Of a stretch of DNA of 6,887 bases, positions 1-4,933 are shown piece after piece. The first letter of the stretch is position 1. Each line of letters opens with the position of its first letter. The translations under genes were made by a program, and so were the position numbers. Location of the stretch: contig CABRZC010000100.1 in the NCBI GenBank assembly GCA_902475375.1, positions 1 through 6,887 of the forward strand, given 5' to 3'. Below the pieces are notes generated by a model. The model saw only the letters and a program-made list of their open reading frames with translations. It had not been told where the DNA came from and made no database searches. This stretch comes from an uncultured Collinsella sp. (GTDB lineage: Bacteria; Actinomycetota; Coriobacteriia; Coriobacteriales; Coriobacteriaceae).

Positions 1-1
1 C

Positions 2-631
2 TTTGACATGGACGGCGTGATTGTGGATACCGAGTATTACTACCTGGGCGAGACTGCCGCGTTTGCCAAGGAGCTTGGGCTTAATCTGACTCAAGAGGAG
101 CTGAATGGGCAGGTCGGTACCTCGCATCAGTTCTTCCTGCATATGCTGGTCGATTGGTTTGAGCGCGCCGGTAAGGGACATTTCACTGGTGAGGAAGCGT
201 TGGCCCGTTGGGACGAGTGGGCGCATAAGCGTCCGCGCGACTATCAGGCTTTGATTAACCCAGGCGCCGTGGATACGATTCGAGAGCTGCCGCGCCGTGG
301 CGTTCGCGTGGCGCTTGCCAGCTCGTCTCCCATGGATAGCATCGAGGAAGTGCTCAATGCGTGCGGGCTGTCGGATGCCTTTGAGTATGTGGTGAGCGGC
401 GAGCAGTTTAAGGAGAGCAAGCCCGAGCCCGACATCTACCTGCATGCGCTGGACCTGCTGGGGCTGCCCGCGAATCGCTGCTGCTGCGTTGAGGATTCGG
501 TGCCTGGTATCACTGCCGGCAAGCGAGCCGGCCTGACAGTTATTGCCAAGCGCGAGGAACGCTTTGGCTTTAGCCAGGACGCCGCGGACAAGATTATCGA
601 CCAGCTGCCGGAGCTGCTGGAACTCGCGTAG
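2..631 (+). CDS. HAD-superfamily phosphatase, beta-phosphoglucomutase-like (5' partial)
   Basis: Probable Mg2+-dependent cytosolic phosphohydrolase or phosphomutase of HAD subfamily IA. The frame is open to the left edge and enters HAD motif I at once: codons 2-28 read Phe-Asp-Met-Asp-Gly-Val-Ile-Val-Asp. The nucleophile Asp (5-7) therefore lies before the ATG at 8, so that ATG is internal and the real start is outside the window. Motif II is the Ser-Ser-Ser run at 320-328, the motif III Lys is at 419-421 (KPEP), and motif IV is Val-Glu-Asp-Ser at 488-499, followed by GITAGKRAG. The insert between motifs I and II is all alpha-helical in style, as in the beta-phosphoglucomutase-like cap class. 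The gene ends in TAG 62 bases before frlD and is probably cotranscribed with it, which hints at a sugar-phosphate substrate. The substrate cannot be read from sequence; genes like this are often over-annotated as pgmB. Confidence 0.88.
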   Translation, partial: FDMDGVIVDTEYYYLGETAAFAKELGLNLTQEELNGQVGTSHQFFLHMLVDWFERAGKGHFTGEEALARWDEWAHKRPRDYQALINPGAVDTIRELPRRGVRVALASSSPMDSIEEVLNACGLSDAFEYVVSGEQFKESKPEPDIYLHALDLLGLPANRCCCVEDSVPGITAGKRAGLTVIAKREERFGFSQDAADKIIDQLPELLELA

Positions 632-643
632 ATCCTGGGCGGT

Positions 644-663
644 ACTGCTGTCACAACAGTGGT
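644..663 (+). other. small intercistronic stem-loop
   Basis: ACTGCTGT (644-651) pairs with ACAGTGGT (656-663), giving 8 pairs including two G-U, around a CACA loop. It lies between the HAD gene and frlD. There is no T-run after it, so it is not a terminator; it could affect mRNA stability. Weak evidence. Confidence 0.25.
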
Positions 664-693
664 TCCGTTGGCATAAGAGAGAGGAGCGGCGTC

Positions 694-1557
694 ATGGCAT
701 TTAACGTAAGCGCACTGGGATTTGGCGACAACGTCGTCGACTGCTATGAGCATATTCACACGATGTATCCGGGTGGCAATGCGGTGAACTTTGCCGTATA
801 TGCCAAGAAATGCGGAGCCGCGCGCTCCGCGTATATGGGCATCTTTGGTAATGATGCTGCTGCTGAGCATGTGATTGCGAGTCTTGAGGATGAGGACGTT
901 GAGCTTGCCAAATGCAAACAGCTCATCGGCGAGAACGGTGCTGCACGCGTTACTGTGGTTGACGGCGACCGTGTCTTCCTTGGCTCCAACGAGGGCGGTA
1001 TCCGTGGCGATGCGCGCTATGTCCTCGATCGCTTTGACCTTTCGTACATGAAGCAGTTCGATGTGGTTCATTCGGGCAATTATTGCTTTACCGAGCGTGA
1101 ACTTCCCAAGTTGAAGGCCGCGGGCATCACGGTTTCGTTTGACTTCTCGGACGATTCGACCGACGAGTACTGCGAGCAGATTGCTCCCTACGTTGACTTC
1201 GCGTTCTTTAGCGCGGCAGACGCTGCGAGCGAGGATGAGATTCGCGAGCGCCTTGCCTGGGTGAAGGGCTTGGGCCCATGTTTTGTGTCCGCAACGGCTG
1301 GCGCCGAGGGCTGCATTGCCTATGACGGCGGGCGTTACTATCGGCAGCATGCCAAGCCCGTGGCAGATATGAAGGACACCATGGGTGCGGGCGACTCGTT
1401 CCTGACTTCGTTCCTGATGTGCTATCTCGATTCCGCCAAGTGTGGCGAGGATGGTGCCGAGGCCATCGAGCGCGCACTCGACTTTGCGGCGGGGTTTGCT
1501 TCGACCGTATGCGGCATGGAAGGCTCCTGGGGCCATGGAGCGCCGATTTCCGAATAG
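694..1557 (+). CDS. frlD: fructoselysine 6-kinase, PfkB/ribokinase family
   Basis: Likely phosphorylates fructoselysine to fructoselysine 6-phosphate with ATP in the cytosol. This is the first committed step in use of this Amadori product; the deglycase FrlB would then release glucose 6-phosphate and lysine. The 287-residue protein shows the FrlD pattern recalled from the E. coli enzyme: GDNVVD (11-16), GGNAVNFAVY (from 27), a DRVF segment, FDFSD, DFAFFSAAD, and the PfkB signature DTMGAGDSF (228-236) with catalytic Asp234 in GAGD. A Gly-Ser-Trp near the C-terminus matches the Gly-Ala-Trp of FrlD. The ATG at 694 is preceded by a purine-rich AGAGAGAGGAG at about 676-686 with good spacing. The HAD gene precedes it. 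No frlB, frlA or frlR homologue is in the window, so the pathway is incomplete here. A generic PfkB sugar kinase is the alternative. Confidence 0.85.
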   Translation: MAFNVSALGFGDNVVDCYEHIHTMYPGGNAVNFAVYAKKCGAARSAYMGIFGNDAAAEHVIASLEDEDVELAKCKQLIGENGAARVTVVDGDRVFLGSNEGGIRGDARYVLDRFDLSYMKQFDVVHSGNYCFTERELPKLKAAGITVSFDFSDDSTDEYCEQIAPYVDFAFFSAADAASEDEIRERLAWVKGLGPCFVSATAGAEGCIAYDGGRYYRQHAKPVADMKDTMGAGDSFLTSFLMCYLDSAKCGEDGAEAIERALDFAAGFASTVCGMEGSWGHGAPISE

Positions 1558-1564
1558 GTGAGCA

Positions 1565-1598
1565 GTCCCGGGGAGTCGAATTGTCACCTCCTCGGGAC
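1565..1598 (+). terminator. stem-loop after frlD, possible terminator
   Basis: GTCCCGGGGAG (1565-1575) pairs with CTCCTCGGGAC (1588-1598), giving 11 pairs with one G-U and a 12-base loop, starting 8 bases after the frlD stop. The stem is strong but is followed by CTCGTGTGC and an A-run rather than Ts. It is either a factor-dependent or processing hairpin, or it works together with the inverted-repeat element that begins at 1602. Confidence 0.45.
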
Positions 1599-1601
1599 CT
1601 C

Positions 1602-1831
1602 GTGTGCAAAAAATGCCGAATATGAGTACTGTCATTAATTTAGTAACAGCAAAATCGGCCCTTTGAGGCTCTGCTTGAGGTTCTGCAGCCGATTAAAACC
1701 TGGTAAATATGGCTTTGTCCATGTTAAAGCGCCTTGATAATGAACGGTTGTTCACTATCAAGGCATTGTTTTGACACAATGTAATGTTACTAGCTTTGCA
1801 ACAGTACTCATATTTGGCATTTTTTGCACAC
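1602..1831. repeat. 230-bp element with 31-bp terminal inverted repeats and internal hairpins
   Basis: The left end 1602-1632 (starts GTGTGCAAAAAATGCC) is the reverse complement of 1801-1831 except at one position (G1618 opposite T1815, a wobble in plus-strand RNA). Inward, an 8/8 unpaired stretch is followed in register by a second 8-bp block (1641-1648 with 1785-1792). Inside lie hairpins nearly end to end: 1653-1659/1688-1694; 1712-1716/1726-1730; 1731-1745/1750-1764 (15-bp arms, one mismatch, GGTT loop); and 1765-1769/1776-1780. The element has no ORF, is visibly A+T-richer than the genes around it, and fills the gap between convergent frlD and tatD, ending 5 bases from the tatD stop. It may be a MITE-like non-autonomous mobile element, a dispersed Coriobacteriia repeat, a structured RNA or a bidirectional terminator. 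No clear target-site duplication is visible. Confidence 0.8.
1663..1686. repeat. 12-bp tandem duplication inside the inverted-repeat element
   Basis: TTGAGGCTCTGC (1663-1674) is followed directly by TTGAGGTTCTGC (1675-1686), two 12-bp units differing at one base. They lie in the loop of the first internal hairpin (1653-1694) of the element. Confidence 0.7.
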
Positions 1832-1836
1832 CGAGC

Positions 1837-2619
1837 TTAGCGAAGGCCAAAAACAGAGCGTGAATTTGCCAAAACTGCCGACTCGATGTGCTTTGCGGCA
1901 CAGTTTTTGAGTGAGGCGATGCGTTCTGAGGTCCATGTGAGCGATCTGATGAGCGACCGCGCACTTGTTTCTGTGTTTGCCTCCGCCGGTGCATCGGTCT
2001 CGAGCAGTAAACGGTCGAGTGGAATCTGTCGTACGTATTCGCGCCCTCGTTTAGACGCGAGCATGCGTTCGTTGACGGAAAAATAGCAGCCCGCATTACG
2101 CGCGCGGACGAGCTCGTCCGAGGTGCCGCTAAACCAGTGGAAGATGATAACGGGGGAGTCGGGGTTTGGGATGAGTAATCCGTGCGATTCGAGGGCGTCC
2201 AGTACGGTTCCTGCCGAACGAACGGCGTGAATTGATATCACGCGCCCGGCAAGAGAACGCTGCACGAGTGAGTCGCAGAGCCGGTCAAATGCCTGTATTT
2301 GTAGTGGCTCGCTTCCGGCAAAGCGCGCGGAAAAGTCGAGTCCCACCTCGCCGATGTAGCGCTCTTGGGCAGCAACTTCGCAAAGCAGATCGACTTCGGC
2401 AGGACCACAGCGGCCGTCGGCGAGCCACCAGGGGTGAAGCCCAATGCCGGCGATGATGCCTGGTTGGCGACGGGTGCGCTCGTTTGCGGCCGAAAAGTCG
2501 CGTGGATCAACGCCGCAATCAAATAGACCCAAGCCCAGTGCCGTCGCTTCATCGGCAACGGCGTCCGGGTGAGCCATTAAATCAAGATGGCAGTGTGCAT
2601 CAATTAACTGGGGCCCCAT
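1837..2619 (-). CDS. tatD: TatD-family metal-dependent hydrolase/DNase
   Basis: Cytosolic TIM-barrel enzyme of the TatD family; characterised members are metal-dependent 3'-5' exonucleases on DNA or RNA. Metal ligands can be read in order: His9 and His11 in IDAHCHLD, Glu91 in GEVGLDF, His131, His161 in FHWFSG, and Asp209 in ETDAP. The length of 260 residues is typical. I start at the ATG at 2619: it puts the HxH motif at the usual distance from the N-terminus and has GGAG at 2629-2632, nine bases away. A GTG at 2634, sharing one base with the tcdA stop, would add five residues but has no good ribosome binding site. The gene follows tcdA closely and is probably cotranscribed; no functional link between them is known to me. 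The stop lies 5 bases from the inverted-repeat element, which may end this transcript. Which TatD paralogue (TatD, YcfH, YjjV type) cannot be settled by eye. Confidence 0.9.
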   Translation of the reverse strand: MGPQLIDAHCHLDLMAHPDAVADEATALGLGLFDCGVDPRDFSAANERTRRQPGIIAGIGLHPWWLADGRCGPAEVDLLCEVAAQERYIGEVGLDFSARFAGSEPLQIQAFDRLCDSLVQRSLAGRVISIHAVRSAGTVLDALESHGLLIPNPDSPVIIFHWFSGTSDELVRARNAGCYFSVNERMLASKRGREYVRQIPLDRLLLETDAPAEANTETSARSLIRSLTWTSERIASLKNCAAKHIESAVLANSRSVFGLR

Positions 2620-2633
2620 CTCGGCGCGCTCCA

Positions 2634-3431
2634 CTAGTCTAGGCGCTGGCCATCGGCGCGCACGCGCTCGGTGCCGCGCCCGCTGATCTGGCGGATAACC
2701 TCGCCGGCAATCATCTGGCCCATGATGGGCGGCATAAAGCTGGCGGTACCCAACTCGGTACGCTCGTGGATGTTGGACGGGTCGCGGGGTTGGGTCTTAA
2801 CCGATTCCTCGCAGCTAAACAGCACGTGCAGGCTCTTGATTCCGCGCTTCTTGCATTCTTTGCGCATAATGCGGCTCATGGGGTCACGCACTGTATCGAA
2901 GATGTCGGCAAAGCGAAGGCACTCGGGATGGAGCTTGTTGGCCCCGCCCATGGAGCTAACCAAACGAATGACGTGGTCCTGAGCATATTTGGCAATGGTG
3001 AGCTTGGCCGAGATGGTGTCGATGGCGTCGATGACGTAATCGAGCTCGCCGTCCGTCTGCTCCAAAACGCTCGCGAAGAACTCGTCGATGTTGTCGCTCA
3101 GCAAGTATTCGGTGCGCTTGATGACGGTGGCGGCGGGATTGATGTCGTGGATCATGGCTTCCATCACGTCCACCTTGCGCTTGCCGACGGTGCTGTGAAA
3201 GGCGATGGCTTGGCGATTGATATTGCTGGGCGCGATGATGTCCTTGTCCAGAATGACGAAATGACCGATGCCGCCGCGGGCGAGTGCCTCGCAGCAATTG
3301 GAGCCCACACCTCCGCAGCCGAGCACCAGCACCGTAGCATCGGCGAGCTTATCGAGTGCCTCGCGGCCCATGATGATCTCGAGCTTGGTGTCGCGTGTCT
3401 CGTTGGGAGTTGCGGCTGTGGTTTCGGTCAT
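2634..3431 (-). CDS. tcdA: tRNA threonylcarbamoyladenosine dehydratase (TcdA/CsdL, ThiF/E1-like)
   Basis: ATP-dependent enzyme that cyclises the t6A37 modification of ANN-decoding tRNAs to ct6A. The Rossmann-type E1 fold shows the nucleotide loop GCGGVGS (38-44), the acidic strand end ILDKD (60-64), NINRQ (70-74) with the conserved Arg, a GKRK segment (83-86), and VIDAID (133-138) with the Asp expected near Mg2+. The order VIDAID...SSMGGANKLHP...DPMSRIMRKE...VLFSCE follows the YgdL/TcdA branch rather than ThiF or MoeB; I see no zinc-binding CxxC pair. The start is taken at the ATG at 3431: GGAGG lies six bases before it but would touch the alternative ATG at 3437 directly. The product is 265 residues, near the family length. 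It is first of two minus-strand genes, with tatD 14 bases downstream. Some bacteria carry TcdA-like proteins without proven tRNA activity, so the exact role is inferred. Confidence 0.88.
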   Translation of the reverse strand: MTETTAATPNETRDTKLEIIMGREALDKLADATVLVLGCGGVGSNCCEALARGGIGHFVILDKDIIAPSNINRQAIAFHSTVGKRKVDVMEAMIHDINPAATVIKRTEYLLSDNIDEFFASVLEQTDGELDYVIDAIDTISAKLTIAKYAQDHVIRLVSSMGGANKLHPECLRFADIFDTVRDPMSRIMRKECKKRGIKSLHVLFSCEESVKTQPRDPSNIHERTELGTASFMPPIMGQMIAGEVIRQISGRGTERVRADGQRLD

Positions 3432-3437
3432 AAACAT

Positions 3438-3442
3438 CCTCC
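3438..3442 (-). promoter_or_regulatory. ribosome binding site deciding the tcdA start
   Basis: CCTCC on the plus strand reads GGAGG on the coding strand. It has zero spacing to the ATG at 3437 and six bases to the ATG at 3431, so the second ATG is the likely start. Confidence 0.75.
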
Positions 3443-3475
3443 GATGGGGAAGCGAATCGTGTTTTAGCTATCGCC

Positions 3476-3504
3476 ATTATAGGTATTATCGCGATTCCAT
3501 TTGA
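3476..3504 (-). promoter_or_regulatory. candidate tcdA-tatD promoter
   Basis: The coding strand carries a perfect TATAAT at 3481-3476. Seventeen bases upstream is TCAAAT, a poor -35. The predicted start near 3469 gives a leader of about 38 bases before the tcdA ATG. Confidence 0.45.
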
Positions 3505-3527
3505 GCCCTTGGGCTTGTTGAAATGGG
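3496..3527. repeat. imperfect palindrome between two predicted promoters
   Basis: CCATTT (3497-3502) and AAATGG (3521-3526) form an outer stem, with AGCCC (3504-3508) and GGGCT (3511-3515) inside. It lies between the -10 of the minus-strand tcdA promoter and the -10 of the plus-strand promoter at 3518-3546, overlapping both -35 regions. It could be a shared operator or just a hairpin. Confidence 0.35.
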
Positions 3528-3546
3528 ACCGGGATTCGCATAAGAT
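3518..3546 (+). promoter_or_regulatory. candidate promoter for a plus-strand small RNA
   Basis: TTGAAA (3518-3523), a 17-base spacer, then TAAGAT (3541-3546): five of six and four of six matches to the sigma-70 hexamers. The predicted start is near 3553. No plus-strand ORF with a ribosome binding site follows before the hairpin at 3612-3640, which suggests a short non-coding transcript. Confidence 0.45.
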
Positions 3547-3552
3547 TGAAGC

Positions 3553-3650
3553 AGATGGCACCCGTTGCAGCGGGTTGGCCAACTCCAAAACACGTTTGTA
3601 GCGTGAGAAGTGGCCGTCTTCGCATTACGCGGGGGCGGCTATTTCATTCG
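3553..3650 (+). ncRNA. predicted small RNA converging on the small-peptide gene
   Basis: This is an inferred transcript of about 100 bases, from the promoter at 3518-3546 to the hairpin at 3612-3640. It would carry stem-loops ACCCG/CGGGT (3560-3575) and CACG/CGTG (3591-3605), then the terminal hairpin. Its 3' end is antisense to the last codons and 3' tail of the 28-codon minus-strand ORF, the arrangement of 3'-overlapping type I antitoxin RNAs such as RatA. There is no direct evidence of transcription, and the ends are approximate. Confidence 0.4.
3612..3640 (+). terminator. hairpin terminating the predicted plus-strand RNA
   Basis: A continuous 12-pair stem (3612-3623 with 3629-3640) closes on an ATTAC loop and is followed by ATTTCATT, a weak T-tract. 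Four of the pairs are G-U only if the plus strand is transcribed; on the minus strand they become A-C mismatches. The structure therefore favours a plus-strand transcript. The 3' arm overlaps the stop codon of the minus-strand ORF. Confidence 0.5.
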
Positions 3651-3725
3651 ACCTCCAATGTGGATGCCGAGCTCCACGGCCGCGATTACAAGCAATAACA
3701 ACGTCAGGACATCGTCAATACTCAT
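3639..3725 (-). CDS. 28-residue single-helix membrane peptide, TisB-like / type I toxin-like
   Basis: Very short ORF: ATG at 3725, TAG at 3641-3639. A strong AAGGAG (3738-3733) stands seven bases before the ATG, which argues for translation. The peptide starts MSIDDVLTLLLLV, runs as one hydrophobic helix over about residues 6-24 (with IAAVEL in the middle), and ends in a basic GGRMK tail. Length and layout resemble type I toxins. It is close in pattern to the 29-residue E. coli TisB as I recall it (a short polar start with Asp, then a Leu/Ile-rich helix containing an Ala-Ala-hydrophobic-Gln/Glu-Leu step), and also to Hol-Tox/TxpA-like peptides. Such peptides depolarise the inner membrane. The predicted promoter upstream carries a LexA-type box, and a predicted plus-strand RNA overlaps the 3' end. 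Toxicity and homology are inference; a small regulatory membrane protein, or chance, are alternatives. Confidence 0.6.
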   Translation of the reverse strand: MSIDDVLTLLLLVIAAVELGIHIGGRMK

Positions 3726-3776
3726 AGTCCATCTCCTTCTTGGGTAGAGGGAGCTGGCCCATCTGCTTCAACTTCC

Positions 3777-3805
3777 ATTGTAGCTAAATTCGAACGAATG
3801 TTCTA
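3777..3805 (-). promoter_or_regulatory. candidate promoter of the small-peptide gene
   Basis: On the coding strand TACAAT (3782-3777) matches the -10 at five of six positions. Seventeen bases upstream is TAGAAC (3805-3800), a weak -35. The start would be near 3770, giving a leader of about 45 bases. In that leader CTCCCT could pair partly with AGGAG of the ribosome binding site. The LexA-type box at 3791-3804 covers the spacer and -35. Confidence 0.5.
3791..3804. promoter_or_regulatory. LexA-type SOS box over the small-peptide promoter
   Basis: CGAACGAATGTTCT matches the Gram-positive LexA consensus CGAACRNRYGTTYC at all but the last position, with the inverted CGAAC-N4-GTTC core intact. It sits across the predicted -35 and spacer of the minus-strand promoter, where bound LexA would block RNA polymerase. 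It is 25 bases upstream of the sdpR -35 on the other strand, so its main target is more likely the peptide gene. This is read from the motif alone. Confidence 0.6.
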
Positions 3806-3844
3806 TAGATGTTGCTGTTTTAGATAATTAGACAAACATCTAAA
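3806..3844. promoter_or_regulatory. inverted-repeat operator candidate at the sdpR promoter
   Basis: TTTAGAT (3819-3825) and ATCTAAA (3838-3844) form an exact 7-bp inverted repeat with a 12-base spacer, centred on the sdpR -35. A further copy, TAGATGTT (3806-3813), is the reverse complement of AACATCTA (3835-3842). Three TAGAT-type half-sites over a promoter suit binding by a winged-helix dimer, most simply SdpR repressing itself. The left half-site also lies beside the small-peptide promoter. Confidence 0.55.
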
Positions 3845-3857
3845 TATCGAGTATAGT
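3829..3857 (+). promoter_or_regulatory. sdpRI promoter
   Basis: TAGACA (3829-3834), a 17-base spacer, then TATAGT (3852-3857): five of six matches at each hexamer with ideal spacing. The start is predicted near 3864, 28 bases before the sdpR ATG. The operator-like inverted repeat covers its -35. Confidence 0.7.
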
Positions 3858-3891
3858 GTGCGCGTCGAGCGAAATACTGAGAGGAGGTCCT

Positions 3892-4170
3892 ATGCCGGGA
3901 GAGGGTTTTAAAGCGCTGGCCGATCCTACGCGGCGGCGCATTTTGGAACTGCTGCGCGAGGGCAATTGCACGGCCGGGGAGCTTGCCGAGCATTTTGACA
4001 TCAGCAAGCCGTCATTGAGCCATCACTTGGCGACGCTCAAAAACGCCGGGTTGGTGACCGACGAACGTCATGGCCAAAACATCGTTTACAGCTTAAATAC
4101 CACCGTCATGCAGGACTTGATCGGTTGGTTTATGGGCTTTACAAACACTGAAGGTGATAAGGATGAATAA
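3892..4170 (+). CDS. sdpR: ArsR-family autorepressor, SdpR type
   Basis: Winged helix-turn-helix repressor of 92 residues, expected to bind its own promoter and control sdpRI. The N-terminus FKALADPTRRRILELL is the ArsR dimer/first-helix signature. The recognition helix is KPSLSHHLATLK (39-50), followed by a wing (about 57-68). The C-terminal LNTTVMQDLIGWF (68-80) matches the SdpR branch as I recall it from B. subtilis. The ELCVCDL metal-site motif of arsenic or cadmium sensors is absent and there is a single Cys, so metal sensing is unlikely. The start is the ATG at 3892, with AGGAGG (3882-3887) just before it. A GTG at 3856 in the same frame lies within the predicted -10 box and can be dismissed. 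It overlaps sdpI by 8 bases, indicating translational coupling. In B. subtilis, SdpI engaged by toxin sequesters SdpR at the membrane; the same circuit is plausible here. Confidence 0.9.
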   Translation: MPGEGFKALADPTRRRILELLREGNCTAGELAEHFDISKPSLSHHLATLKNAGLVTDERHGQNIVYSLNTTVMQDLIGWFMGFTNTEGDKDE

Positions 4171-4867
4171 CGAAAACAAGGGCATTCACCCCACGGGGGT
4201 ATCGTCGCGCGTGTGGATTGCGCTGGTCGCTCTGTGCGTCGCCAATGTCGTAGCGCACCTCATGGTGATGCCGAGCTTGCCTGCGCAGATTCCCACGCAC
4301 TGGGGAGCGAACGGCGCCGTCGACGGTTGGGGCCCTAGCTGGATGGCCTCCGCGCTCGGCGTGCTGCCTCTGGCACTTCTCGCAATGTTCTGCGTGGTGC
4401 CGCGCATCGATCCCAAAGGTGAGGCATATCGAACCTCGGGCAAGTTCTATCAGGGCTTCGTAATCGCCTTTACCTTGTTCATGTGTGCCGTAAGCTGGCT
4501 GGGAGAGCTTACGGTCTGGGGCGTGGTGCCGGCGGTCGGTTCGGTCAACGTGCTGATTTCCGGTGCTATCGGTTTGCTGTTCATCGGCGTAGGCAACTAC
4601 TTGCCGCGTGTGAAGCAGAACTATACGCTCGGTATCAAGACGCCTTGGGCGCTTGCCGATCCCGAGAACTGGCGCCGTACGCAGCGTTTTGGCGGCGCCT
4701 GCTTTATGGTGCTGGGTATTGGCCTGATTGTGATGGGCGTGGCAGGCAGCGTGCTTTCGAGTGAAGTCGTCGCCGCGGTGATTGCGGTTCTGGCGTTTGG
4801 TTCGGTTGGAGCCGTCTACGTCTACTCGTATCTGTTGTGGCGCAAATCGCAGCGAGCCGCTCGTTAA
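4163..4867 (+). CDS. sdpI: SdpI-family membrane immunity/signal protein (DUF1648 + SdpI)
   Basis: Integral membrane protein of 234 residues with about six hydrophobic segments (roughly 18-36, 60-79, 98-121, 126-146, 176-196, 201-226). The first loop holds the DUF1648 hallmark IPTHWGANGAVDGWG (43-57). The SdpI domain shows GNYLPRVKQNYTLGIKTPWAL (from 144) and the NWRRTQRFGG stretch. In B. subtilis, SdpI protects against the secreted killing peptide SDP (from SdpC) and also titrates the repressor SdpR. Here it follows sdpR with an 8-base overlap. The ATG at 4163 is chosen over a GTG at 4154 because AAGGTG (4151-4156) is six bases before it. No sdpA, sdpB or sdpC homologue is in the window, so this is an orphan regulator/immunity pair, as in many genomes that lack SDP production. 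The gene ends 66 bases before a strong terminator. Confidence 0.88.
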   Translation: MNNENKGIHPTGVSSRVWIALVALCVANVVAHLMVMPSLPAQIPTHWGANGAVDGWGPSWMASALGVLPLALLAMFCVVPRIDPKGEAYRTSGKFYQGFVIAFTLFMCAVSWLGELTVWGVVPAVGSVNVLISGAIGLLFIGVGNYLPRVKQNYTLGIKTPWALADPENWRRTQRFGGACFMVLGIGLIVMGVAGSVLSSEVVAAVIAVLAFGSVGAVYVYSYLLWRKSQRAAR

Positions 4868-4933
4868 GGTTGCGGAAAACTAGCGTACGCAGTTCATAGT
4901 ATGTTCCGGGGGACTTTTCCCAGGTAGTATTAG

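Larger units (their letters stand above)
3546..3771. repeat. 13-bp inverted repeat flanking the small-peptide locus
   Basis: TTGAAGCAGATGG at 3546-3558 reappears on the opposite strand at 3771-3759. The two copies bracket the 28-codon ORF and the predicted small RNA, and each lies at or just after the -10 box of one of the two converging predicted promoters. Both transcripts would begin with or near the same sequence. An exact 13-mer in so short a region is unlikely by chance. Confidence 0.6.

Noticed and set aside
436..1635. Long open frame on the minus strand opposite frlD
   Set aside because: It lies antisense to a well-supported kinase gene, has no recognisable domain or ribosome binding site, and is explained by the codon bias of G+C-rich DNA.
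1771..1794. TTGACA inside the inverted-repeat element as a promoter -35
   Set aside because: No -10 hexamer lies at 16-18 bases spacing (CTTTGC stands there), and the bases take part in a small hairpin.
1596..1837. Target-site duplication flanking the 230-bp element
   Set aside because: The bases outside the two ends (GACCTC and CGAGCT) are not a direct repeat; they extend the inverted symmetry slightly, so insertion cannot be shown from this copy.
2766..3467. Open frame on the plus strand opposite tcdA
   Set aside because: The tcdA motifs on the minus strand are clear; this frame has no motif and no ribosome binding site.
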